Shown piece after piece: positions 17,337-26,373 of a stretch of DNA of 64,000 nucleotides; positions within the stretch are counted from its first letter, which is position 1, and every line of letters begins with the position of its first letter. Below the pieces are notes generated by a model. That model was given only the letters and a program-made list of their open reading frames with translations, ran no database searches and was not told the origin of the DNA. The stretch spans positions 1-64,000 of the forward strand of contig JALFUR010000014.1 of assembly GCA_022784465.1 (NCBI GenBank), given 5' to 3'. The translations under genes were made by a program, and so were the position numbers. This stretch comes from Christensenella sp. Lineage in GTDB: Bacteria > Bacillota > Clostridia > Christensenellales > UBA3700.

Positions 17337-18514
17337 TATAATAATTCCACAATACGCTTTACAGCTTCTATTGTATCGTCCCTGTCTCCAAATGCTGTTA
17401 ATCTAAAGAAACCTTCACCATTTTCACCAAATCCTGATCCTGGTGTTCCAACAACATTCTTCTCAAGTAGCAATTTATCGAAAAACTCCCATGATGTCAT
17501 ATTATTTGGCACTTTAAACCAAATATACGGAGAGTTATCTCCTCCAACGTGGTATACGCCCTTTTTCTCAAAAGCTTCTTTAATTATTTTTGCATTATCT
17601 CTGTAATATTGAAGATTTGCTTGAATTTGTTTTTCTCCTTCTTCGCTAAATACAGCAGCTGCTGCTTTTTGAATTATGTATGGAGTACCATTGAATTTTG
17701 TAGATTGTCTTCTATTCCATAATGCATTTGCAGAAATACCGCCGAAAACTAATTGCTTTGGCACAATTGAATAACCACAACGAGTACCAGTAAATCCTGC
17801 TGTTTTTGAGAATGAACAAATCTCAATTGCACAAGTTCTTGCCCCTTCAATTTCAAATATACTTCTTGGCAAAGCTTTATCTACTATAAATGCTTCATAT
17901 GCAGCATCAAATAAAATCAATGCATTATTTTTATTTGCATAATCAACCCATGCTTTTAATTCGTCTTTTGTATATACAGCTCCAGTTGGATTATTAGGTG
18001 AGCAAATATAAATAATATCTGATTTATAATTCTCATTAGGCATTGGCTTAAAGCCATTTTGCTCATTTCCTGAGCAAGTATCTATTTTTCTACCTGCCAT
18101 TATATTGCAATCAACATATGCTGGATATACAGGATCTGGAATTAATACTTTATTATCAGCATCCATGATGTCTAATAAGTTTCCTAAATCACTTTTTGCA
18201 CCATCAGATACTATAATTTCATCTATATCAAGTTCTACATTTCTTCTTGAATAATATTTCTTTATTTCTTCTCTTAAAAAATCATATCCAAGTTCAGGTC
18301 CATATCCTTTAAATGTTTCCTTTTTAGCCATATCTTCAACAGCTAAGTGCATTGCATCAATAACAGCTTTAGCAAGTGGCAATGTAACATCGCCAATGCT
18401 CAATTTATATACTTTTTTCCCAGGATTAGCTGCTTGAAATTCTCTTACTTTTCTAGCAACTGTTGAGAACAAGTAGCTATCTTTTAAATCTAAATAATGA
18501 GAATTTAGTTTCAT
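17336..18514 (-). CDS. dapL: LL-diaminopimelate aminotransferase
   Basis: DapL makes LL-diaminopimelate directly from tetrahydrodipicolinate, for lysine and peptidoglycan. The sequence shows the DapL N-terminus (LNSHYLDLKDSYLFS), IGDVTLPL, CSPNNPTGAVYT, and the PLP lysine in SFSKTAGFTGTRCGY. I start it at the ATG at 18514, with GGAG 10 nt upstream, giving 392 residues; a more upstream start at 18550 adds a non-conserved extension. It begins 4 bp after purA. Confidence 0.95.
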   Translation of the reverse strand: MKLNSHYLDLKDSYLFSTVARKVREFQAANPGKKVYKLSIGDVTLPLAKAVIDAMHLAVEDMAKKETFKGYGPELGYDFLREEIKKYYSRRNVELDIDEIIVSDGAKSDLGNLLDIMDADNKVLIPDPVYPAYVDCNIMAGRKIDTCSGNEQNGFKPMPNENYKSDIIYICSPNNPTGAVYTKDELKAWVDYANKNNALILFDAAYEAFIVDKALPRSIFEIEGARTCAIEICSFSKTAGFTGTRCGYSIVPKQLVFGGISANALWNRRQSTKFNGTPYIIQKAAAAVFSEEGEKQIQANLQYYRDNAKIIKEAFEKKGVYHVGGDNSPYIWFKVPNNMTSWEFFDKLLLEKNVVGTPGSGFGENGEGFFRLTAFGDRDDTIEAVKRIVELL

Positions 18515-18518
18515 AATA

Positions 18519-19790
18519 CTACATCTCCAAATATGCTTCTCTATCTGCACCTACGGATACGATCTTAATTGGACAGCCAACAGCTTTTTCAATGTATTTT
18601 ACATAATCATATGCAGCTTTTGGTAAATCTTCAGGTTTTCTGCAATTAGAAATATCGCATTTCCATCCTTCTAGATATTCATAAACTGGTGTTGCCTTCT
18701 TTAAAGCTTCTCCTCTTGGGAAATCTGTAGTAATTTGATCGCCAACTTTATATGCAACGCAAACTGGAATCTTATCCATATAAGATAAAACGTCCATTTT
18801 TGTTAAAGCTATATAATCAGCGCCTTGACACATTACGCCATATTTAGAAGCAACAACGTCAAATCCACCAACTCTTCTTGGTCTACCTGTTGCAGCACCA
18901 TATTCTCCACCAGCATCTCTTAATGCTTTTGCTTCATCGCCAAACATTTCTACTGTAAATGGTCCTTCACCAACGCAAGAAGAATAAGCCTTCATAATAC
19001 CAATAGTTTCATCTAATTTTAGATTTGGAACTCCAGCACCAATTGGAGCATAAGCAGCAATTGTATTAGATGAAGAAGTATATGGGTTAATACCAAAATC
19101 AATGTCTCTTAGTGCACCTAATTGTGCTTCAAACATAACATTTTTGCCAGCTTTAACTTGCTCATTTAGATATTTAGAAACATTGCAAACAAATGGCTTT
19201 AATCTATCTCCATAAGTTTTTAGATAATCCATTATTTCTTCTTTTGTTACTTTTTCATGTCCGTATCCTTTTTCAATTAAAAGGTTTTTCCATTCAAGTA
19301 AACTTTCTACTCTTTTTTCAAGAACATCTTCATCAAACAAATCACCCATTGTAATGATTTTCTTAGAGTATTTATCACTATAAACAGGAGCAATTCCTCT
19401 ACGTGTTGAACCAAACTTTGCATCACCTAATCTATCTTCTTCTAAGCAATCTAAAAGAACATGATAAGGCATTGTAATTACGGCTCTTTCACTGATTTTT
19501 AAATTATCTGGAGTAATCTTTACACCTCCAGCAATCAATTTATCCATTTCGCCGCATAAATGTTTCATATCGATAACCATTCCGTTACCCATAACATTAA
19601 CATTATCTTCTCTTAAAATTCCTGATGGAATTAAATTTAAGATAAACTTTCCTAAATGATTGATTACAGTGTGGCCTGCATTATTTCCACCTTGATAACG
19701 ACAAACAATATCGTAATCTTGTGAGATTAAATCAACCATTCTTCCTTTTCCTTCATCGCCCCAGTTAATTCCTACAATCGCTGTTAGCAT
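18519..19790 (-). CDS. purA: Adenylosuccinate synthetase
   Basis: PurA joins IMP and aspartate using GTP, the first step to AMP. The N-terminal P-loop-like motif GINWGDEGKGRMVDLI carries the catalytic Asp, GGNNAGHTV carries the catalytic His, and GAATGRPRRVGGFD and LTKMDVL follow as in the family. The 423-residue length is typical. AAGGAGA precedes the ATG. Its neighbours include guaA, so both branches from IMP sit in one transcriptional run. Confidence 0.97.
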   Translation of the reverse strand: MLTAIVGINWGDEGKGRMVDLISQDYDIVCRYQGGNNAGHTVINHLGKFILNLIPSGILREDNVNVMGNGMVIDMKHLCGEMDKLIAGGVKITPDNLKISERAVITMPYHVLLDCLEEDRLGDAKFGSTRRGIAPVYSDKYSKKIITMGDLFDEDVLEKRVESLLEWKNLLIEKGYGHEKVTKEEIMDYLKTYGDRLKPFVCNVSKYLNEQVKAGKNVMFEAQLGALRDIDFGINPYTSSSNTIAAYAPIGAGVPNLKLDETIGIMKAYSSCVGEGPFTVEMFGDEAKALRDAGGEYGAATGRPRRVGGFDVVASKYGVMCQGADYIALTKMDVLSYMDKIPVCVAYKVGDQITTDFPRGEALKKATPVYEYLEGWKCDISNCRKPEDLPKAAYDYVKYIEKAVGCPIKIVSVGADREAYLEM

Positions 19791-19823
19791 AAATATATTC
19801 TCCTTGAGTAATTATTTTTTATT

Positions 19824-20072
19824 TTATCCTTTTAAACCACGTGTTTGTCTATCCATATCTTCTACAACAATATCGTAAATTTCGCCAAGTGTAGAACAGT
19901 ATTTTAAAACGTCCCATGGTTCATCTGTATGGAAATGAATCTTAATTAGATTTTCATCTCCTGCTACAATTAAACTATTTCCATCTAAATCATTTTCAAA
20001 ATATTCAACAATATCCTCTTTGTTTAGATTTTCTCCATCAATTAAAAGTTGTGTATCATATTTAAAAATCAT
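19824..20072 (-). CDS. Stand-alone FakA/YloV C-terminal-like (Dak1_2) domain protein
   Basis: The 82-residue protein matches the C-terminal module of fatty-acid kinase FakA/YloV and related dihydroxyacetone-kinase-like proteins: DGNSLIVAGDENLIKIHFHTDEPWDVLKYCSTLGEI.. corresponds to the usual VVGDxxLIKVHVHTDxPG block, and DMDRQTRG to the closing NMxxQ segment. No kinase (DhaL) domain is attached. It lies between guaA and purA with short gaps. Its role is unknown; known for the family is only that this module occurs in FakA, which phosphorylates fatty acids. Confidence 0.8.
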   Translation of the reverse strand: MIFKYDTQLLIDGENLNKEDIVEYFENDLDGNSLIVAGDENLIKIHFHTDEPWDVLKYCSTLGEIYDIVVEDMDRQTRGLKG

Positions 20073-20097
20073 TTTTATTACCTCTACAATTTAAAAA

Positions 20098-21642
20098 TTA
20101 TTCAAATTCTATAGTTGCAGGTGGTTTAGAAGTAACATCATACATAACTCTATTTACATGTTTAACTTCATTTACAATTCTTGTAGATATTCTGCCTAAA
20201 ACATCATATGGGATCTCTGCCCAATCTGCTGTCATAAAATCTGATGTTGTAACAGCACGAAGCGCAATGGCATAATCATAAGTTCTACCATCTCCCATTA
20301 CTCCAACGCTTTGCATATTTGTTAATGCTGCAAAATATTGTCCTAATTGTTTATCTATACCTGCTTTTGCTATCTCTTCTCTATATATGTAATCTGCGTC
20401 TTGAACAATTTGAACTTTCTCTGCTGTTACTTCACCAATTATACGTATTCCAAGGCCTGGTCCTGGGAATGGTTGACGATAAACTAGATGTTGAGGAATT
20501 CCAAGTTCAAGTCCTACTTTTCTAACTTCATCTTTAAATAACAATCTCAATGGTTCAATTATTTCTTTAAAGTTTACAACAGAAGGAAGACCACCTACGT
20601 TGTGATGAGATTTAATTGTTGCACTCTTTCCAAGTCCAGATTCTATAACGTCTGGATAAATTGTTCCTTGTACTAAATAATCTACTGCTCCAATCTTTTT
20701 AGCTTCTTCTTCAAAAACTCTAATAAATTCTTCACCAATGATCTTTCTCTTCTTTTCTGGCTCTGTTACGCCCTTTAATTTTGCATAAAATCTTTCTTGA
20801 GCATTTACTCTAATAAAGTTTAATTTATATGGGCCTTTTGGACCAAATACAGCTTCAACTTCATCGCCTTCATTTTTTCTAAGTAATCCATGATCTACAA
20901 ACACACATGTTAATTGTTCTCCTACCGCCTTAGATAGCAATACTGCAGCAACAGAACTATCTACACCACCAGATAAAGCACATAGCACTTTTCCTTTTCC
21001 AACTTTATTTCTAATTTCTTCTATTGTAGTTTTAGCAAAAGAAGACATCTTCCATTCCCCTTTACATCCACATACATCATAGACAAATGAAGATAAAATC
21101 TTCATACCTTCTACAGAATGCATTACTTCTGGGTGGAATTGAACTGAATAAAGTTTTTTCTCTGCATTTTCAAAAGCAGCAACAGGACAAACATCAGTAT
21201 AAGCTGTAACAGTAAATCCTTGTGGAACTTCTTTTACATAATCTGTATGTGACATCCATGCAATTGTAGTTGTTGAATCGCAGTCTTTAAATAATAAAGA
21301 TGACTTGTTAATATTAACAAGTGTTTTTCCATATTCTGATGTTGGAGCATGATCAACTGTTCCGCCCAATGAATATGCCATAAATTGACAGCCATAACAG
21401 ATTCCTAAAATAGGATATCCAAGTTCAAAGATGGCTTTGTCTATAATTGGAGAATCATCTCCATATACACTATTTGGGCCTCCTGTAAAGATAATACCCA
21501 TAGGATTATATTCTTTTATCTTTTCTATAGGCATATTGTAAGGATGCACTTCGCAATATACATTACATTCTCTTACACGTCTGGCGATTAATTGATTATA
21601 TTGACCACCAAAATCCAATACTAAAACTTTCTCTTCTCTCAT
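20098..21642 (-). CDS. guaA: GMP synthase (glutamine-hydrolysing)
   Basis: GuaA aminates XMP to GMP. The N-terminal glutamine amidotransferase has [12 protein letters not shown] with the nucleophilic Cys and [10 protein letters not shown] with the catalytic His. The synthetase domain has the PP-loop [12 protein letters not shown], and the C-terminal dimerisation domain ends with [13 protein letters not shown]. The 514 residues are typical. GGAG precedes the ATG; the gene starts 12 bp after the P-type ATPase gene. Confidence 0.98.
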   Translation of the reverse strand: MREEKVLVLDFGGQYNQLIARRVRECNVYCEVHPYNMPIEKIKEYNPMGIIFTGGPNSVYGDDSPIIDKAIFELGYPILGICYGCQFMAYSLGGTVDHAPTSEYGKTLVNINKSSLLFKDCDSTTTIAWMSHTDYVKEVPQGFTVTAYTDVCPVAAFENAEKKLYSVQFHPEVMHSVEGMKILSSFVYDVCGCKGEWKMSSFAKTTIEEIRNKVGKGKVLCALSGGVDSSVAAVLLSKAVGEQLTCVFVDHGLLRKNEGDEVEAVFGPKGPYKLNFIRVNAQERFYAKLKGVTEPEKKRKIIGEEFIRVFEEEAKKIGAVDYLVQGTIYPDVIESGLGKSATIKSHHNVGGLPSVVNFKEIIEPLRLLFKDEVRKVGLELGIPQHLVYRQPFPGPGLGIRIIGEVTAEKVQIVQDADYIYREEIAKAGIDKQLGQYFAALTNMQSVGVMGDGRTYDYAIALRAVTTSDFMTADWAEIPYDVLGRISTRIVNEVKHVNRVMYDVTSKPPATIEFE

Positions 21643-21654
21643 GTTTACTCCAAT

Positions 21655-24513
21655 CTATTTATTTTTAGATAAAAACGATTTAGCTTTATCTATATTTTTT
21701 ACAAAAAATGATTTTACTTCTTTTCCCAAATTCTTAACAGCTTCTATCTCCACTCTCATAAACAACATTACTGGGATTATGCATACAAGAGCAATGATTA
21801 ACTTTATGGTCATATTAGATGTTAAAGCAACTAAACTAAATAGCGTTGTTGTAAATGTTGTAGTAATTGCCCAAACAAACAACAACAAACAAATTGCAAT
21901 AAGGAATAATCTTTCTTTATTAAATGGTACACATACTTGAATTAAGACAATAAATGAAACTGTCGCATAAATATATGTTGCCATTGTAGCTACCTGGCTT
22001 GATACATTGTATCCAATATTGCTATAGGTATATGAGATTAAAAATACAAGTAACGATATAGCAAATCCGGCCGGCAATGCCTTTTTAAAGACTTTTCCTA
22101 AGAATCCTCCAGTAACTTTCTGATTATTAGGCTCTAGAGCCAAGAAGAATGAAGGGATTCCTACAAATAATGCACTTACAAGTGTTAAATGTATTGCTTC
22201 AAATGGATACTCTAAACTGAATATAATACATAGAATTGTCAATACAGCAGAGAATGTTGTCTTTACAAGGAATAAAGACGCAGCTCTTTCTATGTTATTT
22301 ATAACACGTCTTCCCTCACCTACAACACTTGGTAGTGATGCAAAATCACTATCTAACAAAACAAGTTGAGCAACAGCTCTTGATGCTTCTGCTCCTGCAG
22401 CCATAGCAATAGAACAATCTGCCTCTTTTAATGCCATTACATCGTTTACACCATCTCCAGTCATACCAACTGTATAACCTTTAGCTTTTAATGCTTGAAC
22501 AAGTTGTTTCTTTTGTTTTGGTGTAACACGACCAAAAATTGTATATTTATCGCAAGCCTCATAAATTTTCTCAGGAGTATCAAGTTCAACGGCATCTACA
22601 TATTTATCTGCTCCATCTAATCCTGCTCTTTCTGCAACTTTTGATACAGTAATAGGATTATCTCCTGAAATAACTTTTAAAGTTACGCCTTGCGTTGCAA
22701 AATATTCAAATGTTTGTTTTGCGTTTTCTCTTATTTTGTCGCTAAGAACAATCAAAGCAACAATATCTAAATTGTTTTCGTTTATACTTTCAGCAAGATT
22801 GTCTTTTGTTGTAACTAAAACTAAAACTCTATATCCTTGTTCTGCATACTTTTGACAATCTTCTTTTACTTCATCAAATCTGCTCTTTAAAACAAACTCT
22901 GGTGCACCAACAATGAATTTTCCATTTAGTCCAAAATCTACAGCTGACCATTTTCTTGCTGAAGAGAATGGAATAGTATTAACAATTGTATACTCATCTG
23001 TTTGTTTAAAATAATCTGCAAAAGCCTGGAATGTAGCATTAGTGGCACCTAATGCTTTAACCATATTCCCCATAATATTTTCAATGCTTCCGACACTATC
23101 TAATTTCATGTCGACACTCTCAACTTGCATTGATCCTTCAGTTATTGTTCCAGTTTTATCTAAACATAAAATATCTACACGAGCTAGAGTTTCAATTGAA
23201 TACAAATCTTGTACAAGCGTCTTTTTCTTTGCAAGTTTATATACACCTACAGCAAGCGCCATAGAAGTTAAAACCATCAATCCTTCTGGAATCATTCCTA
23301 TTATTGAACTAACAGTTTTTGTTACTGTTTGATTTAATGCGCCTTCACAAACTGCATAATTGTTAAAGAACATTAATATTCCAAGTGGGAAAATAAGGAT
23401 TGTTACAATTCTTATAATCCAGTTTATAGATTGCATCAATTTACTCTTTGTCTTTTTAAATTTCTTTGCTTCTGCAAGTAGCTTTGCAGAATAAGAATTT
23501 TCTCCAACAGCAGTTACCCTACATTTAACTTCGCCAGCTTGAATTGTTGAGCCAGAATACAATGGATCATTAACTTTCTTATGAATATCGTCCTGCTCAC
23601 CAGTAAGTAAAGATTCATTCGCATCACATTCTCCATCAACTACAATAGCATCAACCGGAACTTGTGAACCTTGCTTTAATACAATAATATCGTCTAAAAC
23701 AATCTTATCTACACCTAGTGATGTTCTATAAGCTTGTCCTAATTTGTTTCTTATAACATCAACACTTGGCGCTGTTAAAATAGCCATCTTTTCAAGTGTT
23801 ATTTTTGATCTTATTTCTTGGAATATTCCAACAAACATATTTGCAAAAACAATAAATAAAAATAGCGCATTTTTAACATTACCAAACATTAAAACTGCAC
23901 ATCCAAGGAAGAAATTGATCAAATTAAACAATGTTAAAACATTTGATCTAAAAATTGAAAAATAAGACTTAGTTACAATGTTTTGAGATGCATTAATGTA
24001 ACCTTTATCTATTCTCTCTTGCAATTGCTCTTCATTTAATCCAAGTTCAAAAGAAGGCTCAACTCTATTTAGAGGAGATTTTAAATAAGCTTTAGATAAT
24101 TTTCTTTTTTTAGGTTTTTGTAAAACTTCTTGCGCTTTTGCATCAGCTTCTTTTGTTTCTTCTTGATTTGAAATTTGTAGAACTTGTTTTAATTCTTCCA
24201 CTTTAGCTTGAATTTCTTCTTGTGTAATTTCTTGAGACACTTCTTGAGCTATTTCTTTTGTCTCGTCTTGCACTAAGACCTTTTTTTCTATTTGCTCTTC
24301 CACTTTAACTTGTGGCTCTATTTTTTCTTTAACTATAGCCTTTACATCATTACTCGCCTTTGGCTTAGATTTTACAGGCGCTTTTTTATTTGAATTAGAG
24401 TTTGCAGGCTCGTTTTTTGCTTTAGAAACATTCCTACTATTTTTTGTATCAATAGTAGTTAACATTGCACTTGATTGTACTTTCTTTTTGTTCTTAGTTT
24501 CCTTCTCAGCCAT
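21655..24513 (-). CDS. Cation-transporting P-type ATPase (CtpE-like) with long charged N-terminal extension
   Basis: P-type ATPase signatures are clear: SLLTGEQD (actuator), LCLDKTGTITEG (phosphorylated Asp), and MTGDGVNDVMALKEADCSIAM (hinge). The membrane motif IPEGL before the phosphorylation domain resembles the CtpE group, reported as calcium transporters in mycobacteria, so calcium is a candidate substrate but not proven. About eight to ten helices are expected, with four to six in the C-terminal third. Residues 1-135 are a low-complexity stretch rich in Lys, Glu, Ala and Asn with VEEQIEKKV-type heptads, unusual for the family. Total length is 952 residues. It leads the run to guaA and purA. 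Confidence 0.9.
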   Translation of the reverse strand: MAEKETKNKKKVQSSAMLTTIDTKNSRNVSKAKNEPANSNSNKKAPVKSKPKASNDVKAIVKEKIEPQVKVEEQIEKKVLVQDETKEIAQEVSQEITQEEIQAKVEELKQVLQISNQEETKEADAKAQEVLQKPKKRKLSKAYLKSPLNRVEPSFELGLNEEQLQERIDKGYINASQNIVTKSYFSIFRSNVLTLFNLINFFLGCAVLMFGNVKNALFLFIVFANMFVGIFQEIRSKITLEKMAILTAPSVDVIRNKLGQAYRTSLGVDKIVLDDIIVLKQGSQVPVDAIVVDGECDANESLLTGEQDDIHKKVNDPLYSGSTIQAGEVKCRVTAVGENSYSAKLLAEAKKFKKTKSKLMQSINWIIRIVTILIFPLGILMFFNNYAVCEGALNQTVTKTVSSIIGMIPEGLMVLTSMALAVGVYKLAKKKTLVQDLYSIETLARVDILCLDKTGTITEGSMQVESVDMKLDSVGSIENIMGNMVKALGATNATFQAFADYFKQTDEYTIVNTIPFSSARKWSAVDFGLNGKFIVGAPEFVLKSRFDEVKEDCQKYAEQGYRVLVLVTTKDNLAESINENNLDIVALIVLSDKIRENAKQTFEYFATQGVTLKVISGDNPITVSKVAERAGLDGADKYVDAVELDTPEKIYEACDKYTIFGRVTPKQKKQLVQALKAKGYTVGMTGDGVNDVMALKEADCSIAMAAGAEASRAVAQLVLLDSDFASLPSVVGEGRRVINNIERAASLFLVKTTFSAVLTILCIIFSLEYPFEAIHLTLVSALFVGIPSFFLALEPNNQKVTGGFLGKVFKKALPAGFAISLLVFLISYTYSNIGYNVSSQVATMATYIYATVSFIVLIQVCVPFNKERLFLIAICLLLFVWAITTTFTTTLFSLVALTSNMTIKLIIALVCIIPVMLFMRVEIEAVKNLGKEVKSFFVKNIDKAKSFLSKNK

Positions 24514-24551
24514 TTTTCAATAAAAATAATGCGCATATATTACGCATATAA

Positions 24552-24580
24552 ATATTAACATACACGCATTATAAAGTCAA
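24552..24580 (-). promoter_or_regulatory. Promoter for the P-type ATPase-guaA-purA run
   Basis: Minus-strand TTGACT (24575-24580), a 17-bp spacer and TAATAT (24552-24557) form a good sigma-A promoter about 38 nt before the ATG. The leader between has the near-repeats GCGCATATAT and GCGTATATG and no strong ribosome binding site. Confidence 0.6.
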
Positions 24581-24591
24581 AATAGATTTAA

Positions 24592-25020
24592 TTATAAAAT
24601 GAGTTCTTTTACAGCTTCAACGTATCCATCAAACCCTTTTCCTTTAATTTGATCAATACAAGCAGGCTTAATAACAGATATTTTTCTAAACTCTTCTCTG
24701 TTTTCTATGTCCGAAATATGAACCTCAATCGTTTTTATATTTACACTCTTAATTGCATCATATATTGCATAAGAATAATGAGTAAATGCACCTGGATTAA
24801 TTACGATTCCATCAAAATGATTAAAATAACAAGAATGTATACAATCTACAATTTCTCCTTCGTAATTTGATACACAAAACTCAAGAGATACGTCTAAATC
24901 TTTACATTCATCTTTAATATAATTTTGTAAATCTATATAAGTTTTTCCTCCATATATTTGAGGTTCTCTAATACCAAGCATACATAAATTTACTCCATTA
25001 ATTATCATTATTTTTTTCAT
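24592..25020 (-). CDS. aroQ: Type II 3-dehydroquinate dehydratase
   Basis: AroQ makes 3-dehydroshikimate in the shikimate pathway. NGVNLCMLGIREPQIYGG is the family's lid-region signature (usually NGPNLNLLGxREPxxYG) with the catalytic Tyr; NPGAFTHYSYAIYDAI and VEVHISDIENREEFRK-like segments carry the His and Arg residues. The 142-residue length fits. The start overlaps the aroE-aroK stop by 4 bp, so the three activities are made from one transcript. Confidence 0.95.
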   Translation of the reverse strand: MKKIMIINGVNLCMLGIREPQIYGGKTYIDLQNYIKDECKDLDVSLEFCVSNYEGEIVDCIHSCYFNHFDGIVINPGAFTHYSYAIYDAIKSVNIKTIEVHISDIENREEFRKISVIKPACIDQIKGKGFDGYVEAVKELIL

Positions 25021-26315
25021 TTTAATAACTCCAATATTTTTTCTAAATCTTTATCGATGTCTCCATAAGGCAAGATATAATCAGCAACATCAACATATAG
25101 TGGATATCTCTCATTATATAATCTTATAACATCTTCTTTAGATTGTACTCCTTGTCTATCCGTCAAATCAATATCCTTTAAGATATCATTTATTGGTCTA
25201 TCTCTTAAAATAACTACACCGCTTAGTTTTAAAGTCAAAACATTACGTTCTTTTAAAACAGTTCCGCATCCAAGAGCTACAACCTTGTTTTTCATTTGTG
25301 CTACTTTAATAATTGCCTTTTCTTCCCATTGTCTAAACAATTCTTCCCCGCCTTGTTCATACAATTGATTTACACTTAAACCTGACATTGACTTTATTAA
25401 ATCATCAAGTTCTATATATTTTCTCTTTGTTGCTTTAGCTATTTTTTTAGATAATTCTGTTTTACCACAACCCATCATGCCTACAATATAAATGTTCGCT
25501 TTACCTTTATTTTTCTCTATAGCGTTAACTTGTGCATATACCCTTTTTACAGCACTTTCCATATCAAAACCTTGCCAAAAGGATTCACTTCTCATTGCTT
25601 GGCAGATAAGCATATATAATCCACTTATACATTTTTTCCCGCACTTTACACCTGTTTGAAGTAATTTTGTAAATACTGGATTATACACTAAATCTATTAT
25701 GTATTCGTATTTTTCAATATCTTGTTTTGTCAATAAACACTCATTCACATTTGGGTACAGACCAATATTTGTAGCATTCACTAAAACGTCAGCTTGCAAA
25801 GCATGTAATTGATCATATCCAACAATTGTTGCGCCATCAATAACTTCGTCAACATTGCGCGAAACAACAGTTATTTTTTTAGTCATTTTTTTTAGAACAA
25901 ATATTGCACTTTTTGCAATACTGCCTGAGCCTAAAATTACAAAACTTTTCCCTCTAGCATTAAGATGGTGAATATCTAAAAGTCCTTTGAATCCTTCAAC
26001 GTCCGTGTTATATCCATACAATTTTCCATTGACGTTATTAATGGTATTTACATATCCAATATTTTTTGCGTTTTCTGAAATCTCATCCAAATATTTTATA
26101 ATTGGTTTTTTGTATGGAGCGGACACATTAATGCCTTTATACTGCATTAAAATACTTACGACATCTTCATATGACTGATTTTCCTTAATGTCGATAATAT
26201 CGTATGTTCCATCAATTGAATAAGCATCAAAAAATTGATTATGAACTTCTGGAGCGAGAGAATAATCTAAATTTTTGCCAATTATGCCATATTTGATTTT
26301 ATGCAAATCTCCCAT
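25017..26315 (-). CDS. aroE: AroE-AroK fusion: shikimate dehydrogenase plus shikimate kinase
   Basis: Residues 1-265 form shikimate dehydrogenase: YGIIGKNLDYSLAPEVHNQF (substrate site, SxS reduced to SLA), NVSAPYKKP with catalytic Lys, NTINNVNGKLYGYNTDVEGF, and the nucleotide loop LGSGSIAKSA. Residues about 270-432 form shikimate kinase: VGMMGCGKTELSKKIA is the P-loop, ELDDLI the shikimate Asp, ALGCGTVL the GGG-like motif, LRDRP the Arg. The start is the ATG at 26315 preceded by GGAGG; the open frame runs 32 codons further without support. The fusion catalyses consecutive pathway steps and is coupled to aroQ. Confidence 0.95.
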   Translation of the reverse strand: MGDLHKIKYGIIGKNLDYSLAPEVHNQFFDAYSIDGTYDIIDIKENQSYEDVVSILMQYKGINVSAPYKKPIIKYLDEISENAKNIGYVNTINNVNGKLYGYNTDVEGFKGLLDIHHLNARGKSFVILGSGSIAKSAIFVLKKMTKKITVVSRNVDEVIDGATIVGYDQLHALQADVLVNATNIGLYPNVNECLLTKQDIEKYEYIIDLVYNPVFTKLLQTGVKCGKKCISGLYMLICQAMRSESFWQGFDMESAVKRVYAQVNAIEKNKGKANIYIVGMMGCGKTELSKKIAKATKRKYIELDDLIKSMSGLSVNQLYEQGGEELFRQWEEKAIIKVAQMKNKVVALGCGTVLKERNVLTLKLSGVVILRDRPINDILKDIDLTDRQGVQSKEDVIRLYNERYPLYVDVADYILPYGDIDKDLEKILELLK

Positions 26316-26373
26316 TTGCGCCCCTCCTTCATACCATCTTATATAATACAATATTGAGGGGTTTTTATCAATT

